A DNA stretch of 64,000 bases from positions 248,001 through 312,000 of the forward strand of contig NZ_JAGHRO010000002.1 of assembly GCF_017743735.1 (NCBI RefSeq), written 5' to 3'. Position 1 is the stretch's first letter. Every line of letters begins with the position of its first letter. The translations under genes were made by a program, and so were the position numbers. This document shows, one piece after another, positions 15,243 to 22,646 of the stretch. The DNA is from Shimia sp. R9_2. GTDB lineage: Bacteria > Pseudomonadota > Alphaproteobacteria > Rhodobacterales > Rhodobacteraceae. The notes beneath the pieces are model-generated. The model saw nothing but the letters and a program-made list of their open reading frames with translations, made no database searches and was not told where the DNA came from.

Positions 15243-15671
15243 TCATGCACTGAAATGCGCCGTCACACGTCTGCTGTGCGGCGCATTTCTATGTTCAAAG
15301 AGATAGATCCCCTGCCAGGTGCCCAACGCGGGCGCCCCGCCACTCACAGGAATGGTCAGCGACACCGGCATCATCGCCGCCTTGATATGCGCGGGCATAT
15401 CATCCGGCCCCTCATAGGTGTGGGTCAGATATGACATCGACGGATCGCTGGTCGGAGGCACGAGGCGGTGAAAAAACGCCTGCAGATCGCTCTGCACCTC
15501 AGGATCGGCATTCTCCTGTATGAGCAGACTGCAGGAGGTGTGGCGCACAAAAAGCGTGAGAAGACCTTGCTCTGCCTCAGCCCCAAGTGCCGCAACCCAG
15601 CGCGTCACATCGCGGGTAAATTCATAAAGTCCCGGGCCACGGGTTGTGATCTGAAACTCAGTTTGCGGCAT
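15243..15671 (-). CDS. YjbQ family protein (UPF0047, secondary thiamine-phosphate synthase activity)
   Basis: A 142-residue YjbQ/UPF0047 protein. Family motifs are VRHTSCSLLIQENADPEV, then HTYEGPDDMPAHIKAAMMPVSL and GTWQGIYLFEHR. Members form trimers, and E. coli YjbQ can replace thiamine-phosphate synthase weakly; the physiological role is open. The ATG at 15671 (MPQTEF) is chosen because the frame upstream is unlike the family. Its last codons form an unusually strong hairpin (15252-15289). Confidence 0.85.
   Translation of the reverse strand: MPQTEFQITTRGPGLYEFTRDVTRWVAALGAEAEQGLLTLFVRHTSCSLLIQENADPEVQSDLQAFFHRLVPPTSDPSMSYLTHTYEGPDDMPAHIKAAMMPVSLTIPVSGGAPALGTWQGIYLFEHRNAPHSRRVTAHFSA
15252..15289. 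other. Long hairpin in the 3' end of yjbQ
   Basis: GAAATGCGCCG at 15252-15262 pairs perfectly with CGGCGCATTTC at 15279-15289. There is a one-base bulge, then a further CACA/TGTG inner stem around a seven-base loop. It lies within the last 12 codons of yjbQ and has no T-run. It may protect the mRNA 3' end or help stop transcription. Confidence 0.5.
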
Positions 15672-15722
15672 GTTCAGCCCTCTTATGCGTGACACGCAGA
15701 TTGCCCCGCCCACGGGCAAACT

Positions 15723-16133
15723 TCAATCATCTGAGCTTGTTGCCAGATCTCGGCAGCTCCGGCGGGCACGCCCAACAGTCGCTGAGGCACCAAGCTCTGG
15801 CCCCCAAGAGGCCGCGCGTCCAGTGGCGCCTTCTGTCCGCGCAGGTGGTGTGAGCGAAAACTGAGCCGCATCCGGTGATTTCGCAGTGACGCCCGGCCCT
15901 GCCCCACCGACCACATAAACCAGCGCCGTGTCAGGGGCATCCAGCGCGCGCCGCGCGTAATTGCCAGCCCCGCACCAAAAATCTGACGCCCGCCCGGCCG
16001 GGCGCGCCAGCACCTCAAACACGGCTTCATTGACCGGATTCACCCGCACGCCATTACGGGTGACAAAAGCGCTGGAGCCAGTGCCTTCGCAGGCCATCAG
16101 CGCCAGCGGCAGCACAAACTTAAAACCACGCAT
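15723..16133 (-). CDS. Paralogous lipoprotein 3 of 3, unknown function
   Basis: A 136-residue lipoprotein whose lipobox (LALMAC) gives a mature protein starting at about Cys15. It shares with the two genes upstream the blocks NGVRVNPVN..VFEVLARP, FWCGAGNYARRALDAP, VYVVGGAGPGV, AAQFSLTPPA, GATGR and WGPELG, and a cysteine near the C-terminus. Compared with its paralogs it lacks the FVGDAR motif (ATVGRARRSC instead), so it is the most diverged copy. The ATG at 16133 has AAGG eight bases upstream. No named family is recognised. Confidence 0.75.
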   Translation of the reverse strand: MRGFKFVLPLALMACEGTGSSAFVTRNGVRVNPVNEAVFEVLARPAGRASDFWCGAGNYARRALDAPDTALVYVVGGAGPGVTAKSPDAAQFSLTPPARTEGATGRAASWGPELGASATVGRARRSCRDLATSSDD

Positions 16134-16182
16134 CACACACACCTTCGCACACTGCTTGGGCCGTTCTCAAACGACACATCCT

Positions 16183-16593
16183 TTAGAAGGAAACATCAAA
16201 CTGCGTGCGGTTACAACGTCCACGCGCATCTCCCACAAATCGGGATTGGCCGAGCCTCGGCCCCCAACGGGTGTCGCGACCGGTAGCACTCTCCACCTGC
16301 GCGGCAGGCTTAAGCGAAAACTGCGCCGCAGTCGGCGCCTTCATTGTCACCGCTTGCCCTGCGCCGCCGACAACATAGACTTTGGCGTTGGACGGCGCAC
16401 CGAGCGCGCGGTGGGCATATTCACCGGCCCCGCACCAGAGTTGGTTCTTCTCGTTGCCGGGGCGTGCGATGACTTCAAACACATCCCTATTCACCGGATT
16501 CACGCGTGTGCCGCCAGCGGTCACAAAGCCACCGTCACCCAATTCGGCACATCCAGCCAAAATTATCAGTGACACCAAAAAGCGTTTTACCAT
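16183..16593 (-). CDS. Paralogous lipoprotein 2 of 3, unknown function
   Basis: A 136-residue lipoprotein with lipobox ILAGC and ribosome-binding site AAAGGATG. The mature part contains GGTRVNPVNRDVFEVIARPG, LWCGAGEYAHRALGAP, VYVVGGAGQAV, AAQFSLKPAA, ATGR, WGPRLG and FVGDARGRCNR. Two conserved cysteines outside the lipid anchor (in WCGAG and near the C-terminus) could form a disulfide. It is 139 bases from paralog 1 and 49 bases from paralog 3, on the same strand. The three arose by tandem duplication. Confidence 0.8.
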   Translation of the reverse strand: MVKRFLVSLIILAGCAELGDGGFVTAGGTRVNPVNRDVFEVIARPGNEKNQLWCGAGEYAHRALGAPSNAKVYVVGGAGQAVTMKAPTAAQFSLKPAAQVESATGRDTRWGPRLGQSRFVGDARGRCNRTQFDVSF

Positions 16594-16732
16594 ACCAGCA
16601 TCCTTTCGAGCAGCTTAAGTCCCGTCTTAGCGCAAGCATGAAGTGCATCAAGGTCTATTTTGGCGGCGCCCCCCGAAGGCGTGCTTGCAAAACTGTCAGG
16701 CAAATCAAACTGGCCCCAAGCTCTGTCCAGGG

Positions 16733-17152
16733 TTAATTTGAAAAGAAATCCACTCGGCGGACACAGCGATAGCGCGCATCGCCAACAAATTCATCCTCGC
16801 CGAGATCAGGCCCCCAGGTGCTCTGACGTCCGGTCGCGCCACTGGCTTGCCCCGGTGGCAGGAGCGAGAACTGCATCGCATTAGGCGATTCGACCACGGT
16901 GCCCGGGCCGGCCTCACCAACAACATAAATGCGCGCATTCGCAGGAGCTCCCAAGACACGACTGGCATATTCACCCGCTCCGCACCAGAACTGGTTGATC
17001 TCATTACCCGGACGCGCGGTCACCTCAAACACATCCTGGTTCACCGAATAAACCCGGGCTCCGTTGGAAACCACAAAACCACCATCGCTGCTGGTCGTTG
17101 TTGCTTCACATGCCGCCAAAGCGGCCACCATAACCAAAGAAAAACGTTTCAT
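16733..17152 (-). CDS. Paralogous lipoprotein 1 of 3, unknown function
   Basis: The first copy in the direction of transcription, 139 residues, with lipobox LAAC (Cys15) after the signal KRFSLVMVAALA. After a short Ser/Thr linker come NGARVYSVNQDVFEVTARPG, FWCGAGEYASRVLGAP, IYVVGEAGPGT, AMQFSLLPPG, GATGR, WGPDLG and FVGDARYRC. No catalytic motif or known domain is apparent. The protein should be anchored to a membrane facing the periplasm or surface. Confidence 0.8.
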   Translation of the reverse strand: MKRFSLVMVAALAACEATTTSSDGGFVVSNGARVYSVNQDVFEVTARPGNEINQFWCGAGEYASRVLGAPANARIYVVGEAGPGTVVESPNAMQFSLLPPGQASGATGRQSTWGPDLGEDEFVGDARYRCVRRVDFFSN

Positions 17153-17227
17153 TTTCGAACTCTACGTGCAACGCCCACCCTCTGTGGCAGACACTTTCAA
17201 TCTAGTTGTTAACCCCAAAACTTGAAA

Positions 17228-17251
17228 GACCGCCGGCAAACACCGACGGTC
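17228..17251 (-). terminator. Probable terminator after hlyU
   Basis: GACCG at 17228-17232 pairs with CGGTC at 17247-17251, plus an inner CGG/CCG. On the minus strand the stem is followed by TTTCAAGTTTT, a modest T-run, 56 bases after the hlyU stop. On the plus strand a seven-T run lies further off. Confidence 0.45.
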
Positions 17252-17306
17252 ACATCATTTTTTTCAGTCTTCATTGAACAAAATCGCAAAGACCAAGGAC
17301 AGATCG

Positions 17307-17585
17307 TCAGAACAGGTGATCCCCCATCTGATCGATCATCTGCTTGGCCTTATTGACAGACGCCTCTTTCGCCTCATTGAGGTCCCGGATCACATCGGCT
17401 CGAATAAGCGTGTGCGTCTTGGCTTCGCCGTTCACCGTTTTGTCGATACGCGCAGAGATCCGGTACTGACCGCCCTCTTCAATTGGCAGCGGCGTGATCG
17501 CAAATCCTTTGTAGTCCACCTGTTGCGGCGGCTCTTCGGGCTTTGCCCCACCACCGCCGCCAAACAGGGTCTTCCAGAACGACAC
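17307..17585 (-). CDS. HlyU family protein
   Basis: A 92-residue protein matching the HlyU family in alphaproteobacteria: a short MSFWKTLFGGGGG opening, then YKGFAITPLPIEEGGQYRISARI, and a lysine-rich tail (ASVNKAKQMIDQMGD). Family members are called transcriptional regulators, although this small form does not look like the ArsR-type Vibrio HlyU. It starts with GTG only three bases after the rpoD stop and has no clear SD of its own, so it is probably translated by coupling to rpoD. Confidence 0.75.
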   Translation of the reverse strand: MSFWKTLFGGGGGAKPEEPPQQVDYKGFAITPLPIEEGGQYRISARIDKTVNGEAKTHTLIRADVIRDLNEAKEASVNKAKQMIDQMGDHLF

Positions 17586-17588
17586 GGC

Positions 17589-19577
17589 TTACTGATCCAG
17601 GAAGGAGCGCAGCTTACGCGAGCGGCTCGGGTGCTTCAGCTTGCGCAGCGCCTTTGCCTCGATCTGACGGATACGCTCACGGGTCACGCTGAATTGCTGG
17701 CCCACTTCTTCCAGCGTGTGGTCGGTGTTCATGCCGATGCCAAAGCGCATCCGCAGAACACGTTCTTCACGTGGGGTGAGGCTTGCCAGCACGCGGGTCG
17801 TGGTTTCCTTGAGGTTCTCCTGAATGGCGCTGTCCAGCGGCAGCACGGCATTCTTGTCCTCGATGAAATCACCCAGCTGGCTGTCTTCCTCATCCCCGAT
17901 CGGGGTTTCCAGAGAGATCGGCTCTTTGGCGATCTTCATCACCTTGCGCACCTTCTCAAGCGGCATCTGTAGCTTCTCGGCCAGCTCTTCCGGAGTAGGC
18001 TCGCGGCCAATCTCGTGCAGCATCTGACGGGAGGTCCGCACCAGCTTGTTGATCGTTTCGATCATATGCACCGGAATACGGATGGTGCGCGCCTGATCCG
18101 CGATGGAGCGGGTGATCGCCTGACGGATCCACCATGTGGCATAAGTCGAGAACTTGTAGCCGCGGCGGTATTCGAACTTGTCCACCGCCTTCATCAGGCC
18201 GATGTTGCCTTCCTGAATGAGGTCAAGGAACTGCAGGCCACGGTTGGTGTATTTCTTGGCAATCGAGATCACCAGACGCAGGTTTGCCTCGACCATTTCT
18301 TTCTTGGCCTGACGCGCCTCTTTCTCACCTTTTTGCACCTGCTGAACGATGCGGCGAAATTCGGAGATATCCAAACCAACATACTGACCCACCTGAGCCA
18401 TGTCGTTGCGCAGCTCCATCACCTTGTCAGAGGAGCGCTCCATGAACATCTGCCAGCCACGGCCGGACTTTTCGGACATGTCTTCAAGCCATGTCGGATC
18501 AAGCTCGCGGCCACGGTAGGCTTCGATGAACTCACGGCGGTTGATGCGCGCCTGGTCGGCCAGCTTCACCATGGAGCTGTCGATCTGCATTACACGGCGG
18601 TTGATGCCGTAGAGCTGGTCAATCAGCGCTTCAATACGGTTGTTGTGCAGGTGAAGCTCGTTCACCAGCAGCACGATTTCCGCACGCAGCTTCTGATAGG
18701 TGGCTTCGTCCGCCTCAGAGAACGAGTCGTCTTCGTTCAGGGTCGCGGAGATACGCGCATCCTGCATGTCGCTCAGTTGGGCAAAGTCACGGGCGATGAT
18801 GTCCAGCGTTTCCAAAACGCGAGGCTTCAGGGCCGCTTCCATCGCCGCAAGCGACATGTTGGCCTGTTCGTCCTCGTCATCATCATCGTCTTTGGCAATC
18901 GGGTTGCCGTCCGCATCGAGCTCCTGCTCCGCTTCCTGTTTCGGCGCGGTGGTCACATTGGCGGCTTCAGCGACGGGCGCGGCATCGTCCTCGTCGTCAT
19001 CGTCGCCCATCTGGTTGCCAAAGGTGGTTTCCAGATCGATCACATCGCGCAGCAGAATGTCTTCGGACAGAAGTTCGTCGCGCCAGATGGTGATCGCTTG
19101 GAAGGTCAGCGGGCTTTCGCAAAGCCCGGCAATCATCGTATTGCGGCCAGCCTCGATGCGCTTGGCAATCGCGATCTCGCCTTCGCGGCTCAGCAGCTCA
19201 ACAGAGCCCATCTCGCGCAGGTACATACGGACAGGGTCGTCCGTGCGGTCGAGCTTTTCGTTGCCGCCACTGGCAAGCGCCACGCCACGGTTGGCCGAAG
19301 AGGTGTCCACAACAGCGGTGGATTTCGCCTCTTCTTCTTCGGCTTCCTCATCCTCGATGATGTTGATGCCCATTTCAGACAGCATCGACATCACGTCTTC
19401 GATCTGCTCAGAGCTCACCTGATCGGGCGGCAGAACCTGGTTCAGCTGATCGTAGGTGATGTAGCCCTTCTCCCGGGCCTCGGCGATCATCTTCTTGACG
19501 GCGGCCTGGCTCATATCGAGCGAGATTTCGGCGTCCTGATCGGCGGGCTTCTGGTCGTCGGTGTCCTTGGCGGCCAT
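17589..19577 (-). CDS. rpoD: RNA polymerase primary sigma factor (sigma-70)
   Basis: A 662-residue housekeeping sigma factor. Region 1.1 is at the N-terminus, and region 1.2 has [21 protein letters not shown] long acidic non-conserved region carries runs of aspartate (DDDDEDD). Region 2 has [35 protein letters not shown] and [18 protein letters not shown]. Region 4 ends with [20 protein letters not shown]. The start is the ATG at 19577 with AGGAGCACTTA upstream; an in-frame ATG at 19592 is less well placed. dnaG precedes it and hlyU follows. Confidence 0.97.
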   Translation of the reverse strand: MAAKDTDDQKPADQDAEISLDMSQAAVKKMIAEAREKGYITYDQLNQVLPPDQVSSEQIEDVMSMLSEMGINIIEDEEAEEEEAKSTAVVDTSSANRGVALASGGNEKLDRTDDPVRMYLREMGSVELLSREGEIAIAKRIEAGRNTMIAGLCESPLTFQAITIWRDELLSEDILLRDVIDLETTFGNQMGDDDDEDDAAPVAEAANVTTAPKQEAEQELDADGNPIAKDDDDDEDEQANMSLAAMEAALKPRVLETLDIIARDFAQLSDMQDARISATLNEDDSFSEADEATYQKLRAEIVLLVNELHLHNNRIEALIDQLYGINRRVMQIDSSMVKLADQARINRREFIEAYRGRELDPTWLEDMSEKSGRGWQMFMERSSDKVMELRNDMAQVGQYVGLDISEFRRIVQQVQKGEKEARQAKKEMVEANLRLVISIAKKYTNRGLQFLDLIQEGNIGLMKAVDKFEYRRGYKFSTYATWWIRQAITRSIADQARTIRIPVHMIETINKLVRTSRQMLHEIGREPTPEELAEKLQMPLEKVRKVMKIAKEPISLETPIGDEEDSQLGDFIEDKNAVLPLDSAIQENLKETTTRVLASLTPREERVLRMRFGIGMNTDHTLEEVGQQFSVTRERIRQIEAKALRKLKHPSRSRKLRSFLDQ

Positions 19578-19718
19578 TAAGTGCTCCTGCAAGTTCGGGC
19601 TGAAGGTGATTCGCTAGCGTCGAATCAACCGTTACACGGGGTGATTCGCAACCCCACAAAGCCCGTTTTCTTCATCTGTTGCTCACAAGGTAGAATCGAC
19701 ACCCGACTCGCGCGGAAA

Positions 19719-21692
19719 TTATCCGCGTCGAGGTGGCTTCCCGCCCCGTGAAAAATCAATGTTTTCAGCCAGCGCATCCAGCGCCGCGCGTTCCTCTCTG
19801 TCGATCGGTGCGCCGTTGGCTCCGACCGCATAATCGCCGCCTTCTTCGTCCTGACTTGAGATTTTGGCCTTGTTGCTGTCCTCTGCGGCCTGTCCCAATC
19901 GCCACGTTACAGTTTCATCTGTCAAAGAATGCGCTTCTTCTTCCGCCTCTGCGATCTCCTGCCGTAAGCCTCGTTCAGCTTTCAACTTGTTGAGTTCTTC
20001 TCTCAAGGTTTTGCGCGCAAGCGCGGTGTCGCCGGCACGAAGAACTGCAGGGGTAATCGCCACATGGGGTTGGCGCAGCAGGTTTTCAACCGCCTCCGGG
20101 CCCAGATATCCCTCAATATTGGCGCGCGGATCCGGCGTATTGGCAAATTGCATCAGCGCATCGCGCATCCGGGCGTTGTCCTGATCCAAACAATCCATGC
20201 TCTCGATCTCGTATTCGAAATCATCCAGCATCTCGGGCGTCATCAGGGCCACCGCCAGCACCACGGCCTCGCGCACACGTTGCTCCACCGCGCCTTCGCT
20301 GGCGGCCAGCATCGAGACTTTGGTGCGCGCCTGTACCGTCGGCTGCGCGTTCCAGCGCCCGCGCTGAAAACCGCCGCGCTTGCCGCCGCCTGCCCCGCCG
20401 CCACGCTGAGGGCGGAAGAGCTGAAAGCGCAGCTCTTTGATCGCATCGCCGTAATGGCTGCGGATCGACGGGTCCTGGATCAGTTTGATCTTTTCGCGCA
20501 GGGTCTTGTCGAGCGCCGCCTTGCGCTCCGGGCTGTCAAAAATCTTGCCTTCGATCTCGCGCTGCCACAGCAGGTTGACCATGGGCATGGCCCCATCCAG
20601 CACCTTCTGCACCGCACTCGCTCCTTTGGCGCGGATCAGATCATCCGGATCCTGCCCCTCAGGCATAATGGCAAATCGCAGGCTCTTACCTGCCTCCAGC
20701 AGCGGCAGCGCCAGATCAATCACCCGCATCGCGGCGCGCAGCCCCGCCTTGTCGCCATCCAGCGCGATGATCGGCTCATCAGAGATGCGCCACAAAAGCT
20801 GCAACTGGTTCTCGGTCACCGCGGTGCCAAGCGGCGCAACCGACGCGCCAAATCCCGCCTCGCTGAGCGCGATCACATCCATGTAGCCTTCCGCCACAAT
20901 CAGCGCCTGCCCTTTGCCAGCGGCCTCGCGCGCGGGGCCGTGGTTGTAGAGACTGCGCCCCTTGTCAAACAGCTCGGTCTCAGGCGAGTTCAGATATTTG
21001 GCATTGTCATTGGGGTCCATCGCGCGGCCGCCAAAGGCGATACATTTGCCGCGCGCGTCCCGAATGGGAAACATGATCCGATTGCGGAAGGTGTCATAAG
21101 GCTTGCCGCCCTTGGTCGAGGGTTTGGCAAGCCCGGCACCAAGGATCAGATCCGGCGCGACACCTTTGCCGGTCAGATGATCCCACAGCCCCTGCCAGCC
21201 CTCCGGCGCAAAACCGATGCCAAACCGGTCCCGCGCCTCCTGAGACAGCCCGCGCCCATCCAGATAGGCCCGCGCCGCGCCGCCTGCGCCGGTGTTAAGC
21301 ATCAGACGGAAATGCTGTGTGGCCATCTCCATGACCTCAGCAAGCTGCGTGCGCCGATCCGCCTTTTGCTGGGCTTGCGGATCGCGTTTGGGCATCTGCA
21401 TCCCGGCCTCTTCGGCCAGAATTTCCACCGCTTCCATAAAGCTGACGTTTTCCGTCTCGGTGACAAACTTCAGCGCGTCACCCTTGGCGTGACAGCCAAA
21501 GCAATAGTAATAGCCTTTGCGGTCATCCACATGAAAAGACGCCGTTTTTTCATGGTGAAATGGGCACGGCGCCCACATGTCACCCTTGCCCTGATTGGAT
21601 TTGCGCTGATCCCACATAACCTTGCGCCCCACCACTTGCGTGATGGAGGTACGGCTGCGCAGTTCATCAAGGAATCCGGGTGGCAAAGACAT
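19719..21692 (-). CDS. dnaG: DNA primase
   Basis: A 657-residue primase that lays RNA primers at the replication fork. The CHC2 zinc ribbon has Cys43 and His46 (CPFHHEKTASFHV) with Cys64 and Cys67 (YYCFGCHAKGD). The TOPRIM core has LIVAEGYMDVIALSEAG and IIALDGDKAGLRAA. The C-terminal part is the helicase-binding domain, with a glycine/arginine-rich linker (GGGAGGGKRGGFQRG). A small hairpin (19711-19727) covers its stop codon. It is followed by rpoD after 141 bases, the usual macromolecular-synthesis order, but no rpsU is upstream. Confidence 0.96.
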   Translation of the reverse strand: MSLPPGFLDELRSRTSITQVVGRKVMWDQRKSNQGKGDMWAPCPFHHEKTASFHVDDRKGYYYCFGCHAKGDALKFVTETENVSFMEAVEILAEEAGMQMPKRDPQAQQKADRRTQLAEVMEMATQHFRLMLNTGAGGAARAYLDGRGLSQEARDRFGIGFAPEGWQGLWDHLTGKGVAPDLILGAGLAKPSTKGGKPYDTFRNRIMFPIRDARGKCIAFGGRAMDPNDNAKYLNSPETELFDKGRSLYNHGPAREAAGKGQALIVAEGYMDVIALSEAGFGASVAPLGTAVTENQLQLLWRISDEPIIALDGDKAGLRAAMRVIDLALPLLEAGKSLRFAIMPEGQDPDDLIRAKGASAVQKVLDGAMPMVNLLWQREIEGKIFDSPERKAALDKTLREKIKLIQDPSIRSHYGDAIKELRFQLFRPQRGGGAGGGKRGGFQRGRWNAQPTVQARTKVSMLAASEGAVEQRVREAVVLAVALMTPEMLDDFEYEIESMDCLDQDNARMRDALMQFANTPDPRANIEGYLGPEAVENLLRQPHVAITPAVLRAGDTALARKTLREELNKLKAERGLRQEIAEAEEEAHSLTDETVTWRLGQAAEDSNKAKISSQDEEGGDYAVGANGAPIDREERAALDALAENIDFSRGGKPPRRG

Positions 21693-21717
21693 GGGTCAGA
21701 TCACATCAGACAGAGGG

Positions 21718-22071
21718 TCAGTTGGAAACGGACTTCTGCAATTCCTGTATCTGATCCCAATTGTCCAGACACTGCTGCTCAATCTGTGCGCCCAAATCGA
21801 TCTTTTTGAGATCGCGCCGCTTCGCCTCATACACAATCGGGGCAAACTGCGGGATCGCCACATTGTAGCTTTCTGGCCAGCTCGGGTTGTTGGCCTTCAG
21901 ATGCTCCTGCAAGTCGCGCTCCTTCACGCGGTCCAGGCGGGCCTTCTGAATGGCTGTCATCACCGCGCCCTGATAGCCGCAGACCTCTTCTTTGTTGTCT
22001 GCCGCAACGGCCGCCGTTCCCATCATCGGGCCCAACGCCGCAAACGCCAAAATATACCGGACCATCCCCAC
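21718..22071 (-). CDS. Small periplasmic protein, unknown function
   Basis: A 117-residue protein with a clear signal peptide (cleavage expected after AAVA, before ADNKEEVC). The mature part is helical and charged, with two cysteines (EEVCGYQG near the start and IEQQCLDNW near the end) that could bridge. I recognise no family. It lies between soxG and dnaG on the same strand, 29 bases after the soxG stop, and may be read through from the sox operon. Confidence 0.65.
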   Translation of the reverse strand: MGMVRYILAFAALGPMMGTAAVAADNKEEVCGYQGAVMTAIQKARLDRVKERDLQEHLKANNPSWPESYNVAIPQFAPIVYEAKRRDLKKIDLGAQIEQQCLDNWDQIQELQKSVSN

Positions 22072-22100
22072 TCTCCTGAATCACTTCTGATCCGGAGAGA

Positions 22101-22646
22101 TTACCCCCGTGCTCCCAAGCTTTCCATCGCTGTTATCAGCTCGTGAACCAGGGTTTTGGCCATCGAGCGGAACGCCATGATCTGAAAGCTGCTGTCGCCC
22201 ACCCGCGTGATCGACACGGTCATATGCCCCAAAAGCGTGCGCACAGTGTGCCCGCGCTTAAAGTTCTGGGGGCGCAGGTCCACCGGCACAAGCCGTGCCA
22301 GCACATCTGCACCCTGCTCTCCTTCGAGCCTCACAACCGCCCAGGCGTCGCTCTGATCGGTCATCGCCGCGAGCCCGCTGAGATCCGCCGCCAGCGCAGC
22401 CCCCATCAGAAAGGCCTGCCCGCGTCCGCTCCAGATCAGTCGCTCACCAGCCCGTCCCGTGCTGCGGTTTGGCTTGGGAAAGCTCAGCTTGTGGGTCACC
22501 ATAAGCGCCTCATCAACTGCTGCCGCCTGCCCCTCCAGTAGCGCAATCGAGGTGATCTGCCCTGCCTCAGCCTCTTCAATGCGCATGTCACCAACCCGTT
22601 TGGGCAGCAGGCCTTCGCAGGCGGTTTTTGCTTTCAATTCAATCAC
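22101..22646 (-). CDS. soxG: Sarcosine oxidase gamma subunit
   Basis: The smallest folate-binding-type subunit of heterotetrameric sarcosine oxidase, about 181 residues. Its RSTGRAGERLIWSGRGQAFLMG and VVRLEGEQGADVLARLVPVDL segments, with GHMTVSI and AFRSMAKTLVHEL, match SoxG. I place the start at GTG 22646, which overlaps the soxA stop by eight bases and has GGAGGA nine bases upstream. Longer in-frame starts reach 22685 but would overlap soxA far more. It is the last subunit gene of the operon. Confidence 0.88.
   Translation of the reverse strand: MIELKAKTACEGLLPKRVGDMRIEEAEAGQITSIALLEGQAAAVDEALMVTHKLSFPKPNRSTGRAGERLIWSGRGQAFLMGAALAADLSGLAAMTDQSDAWAVVRLEGEQGADVLARLVPVDLRPQNFKRGHTVRTLLGHMTVSITRVGDSSFQIMAFRSMAKTLVHELITAMESLGARG

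Noticed and set aside
19711..19727. Hairpin over the dnaG stop codon as a terminator before rpoD
   Set aside because: The stem is six bases with no T-run, and rpoD usually shares the dnaG transcript, so a terminator call is not supported.
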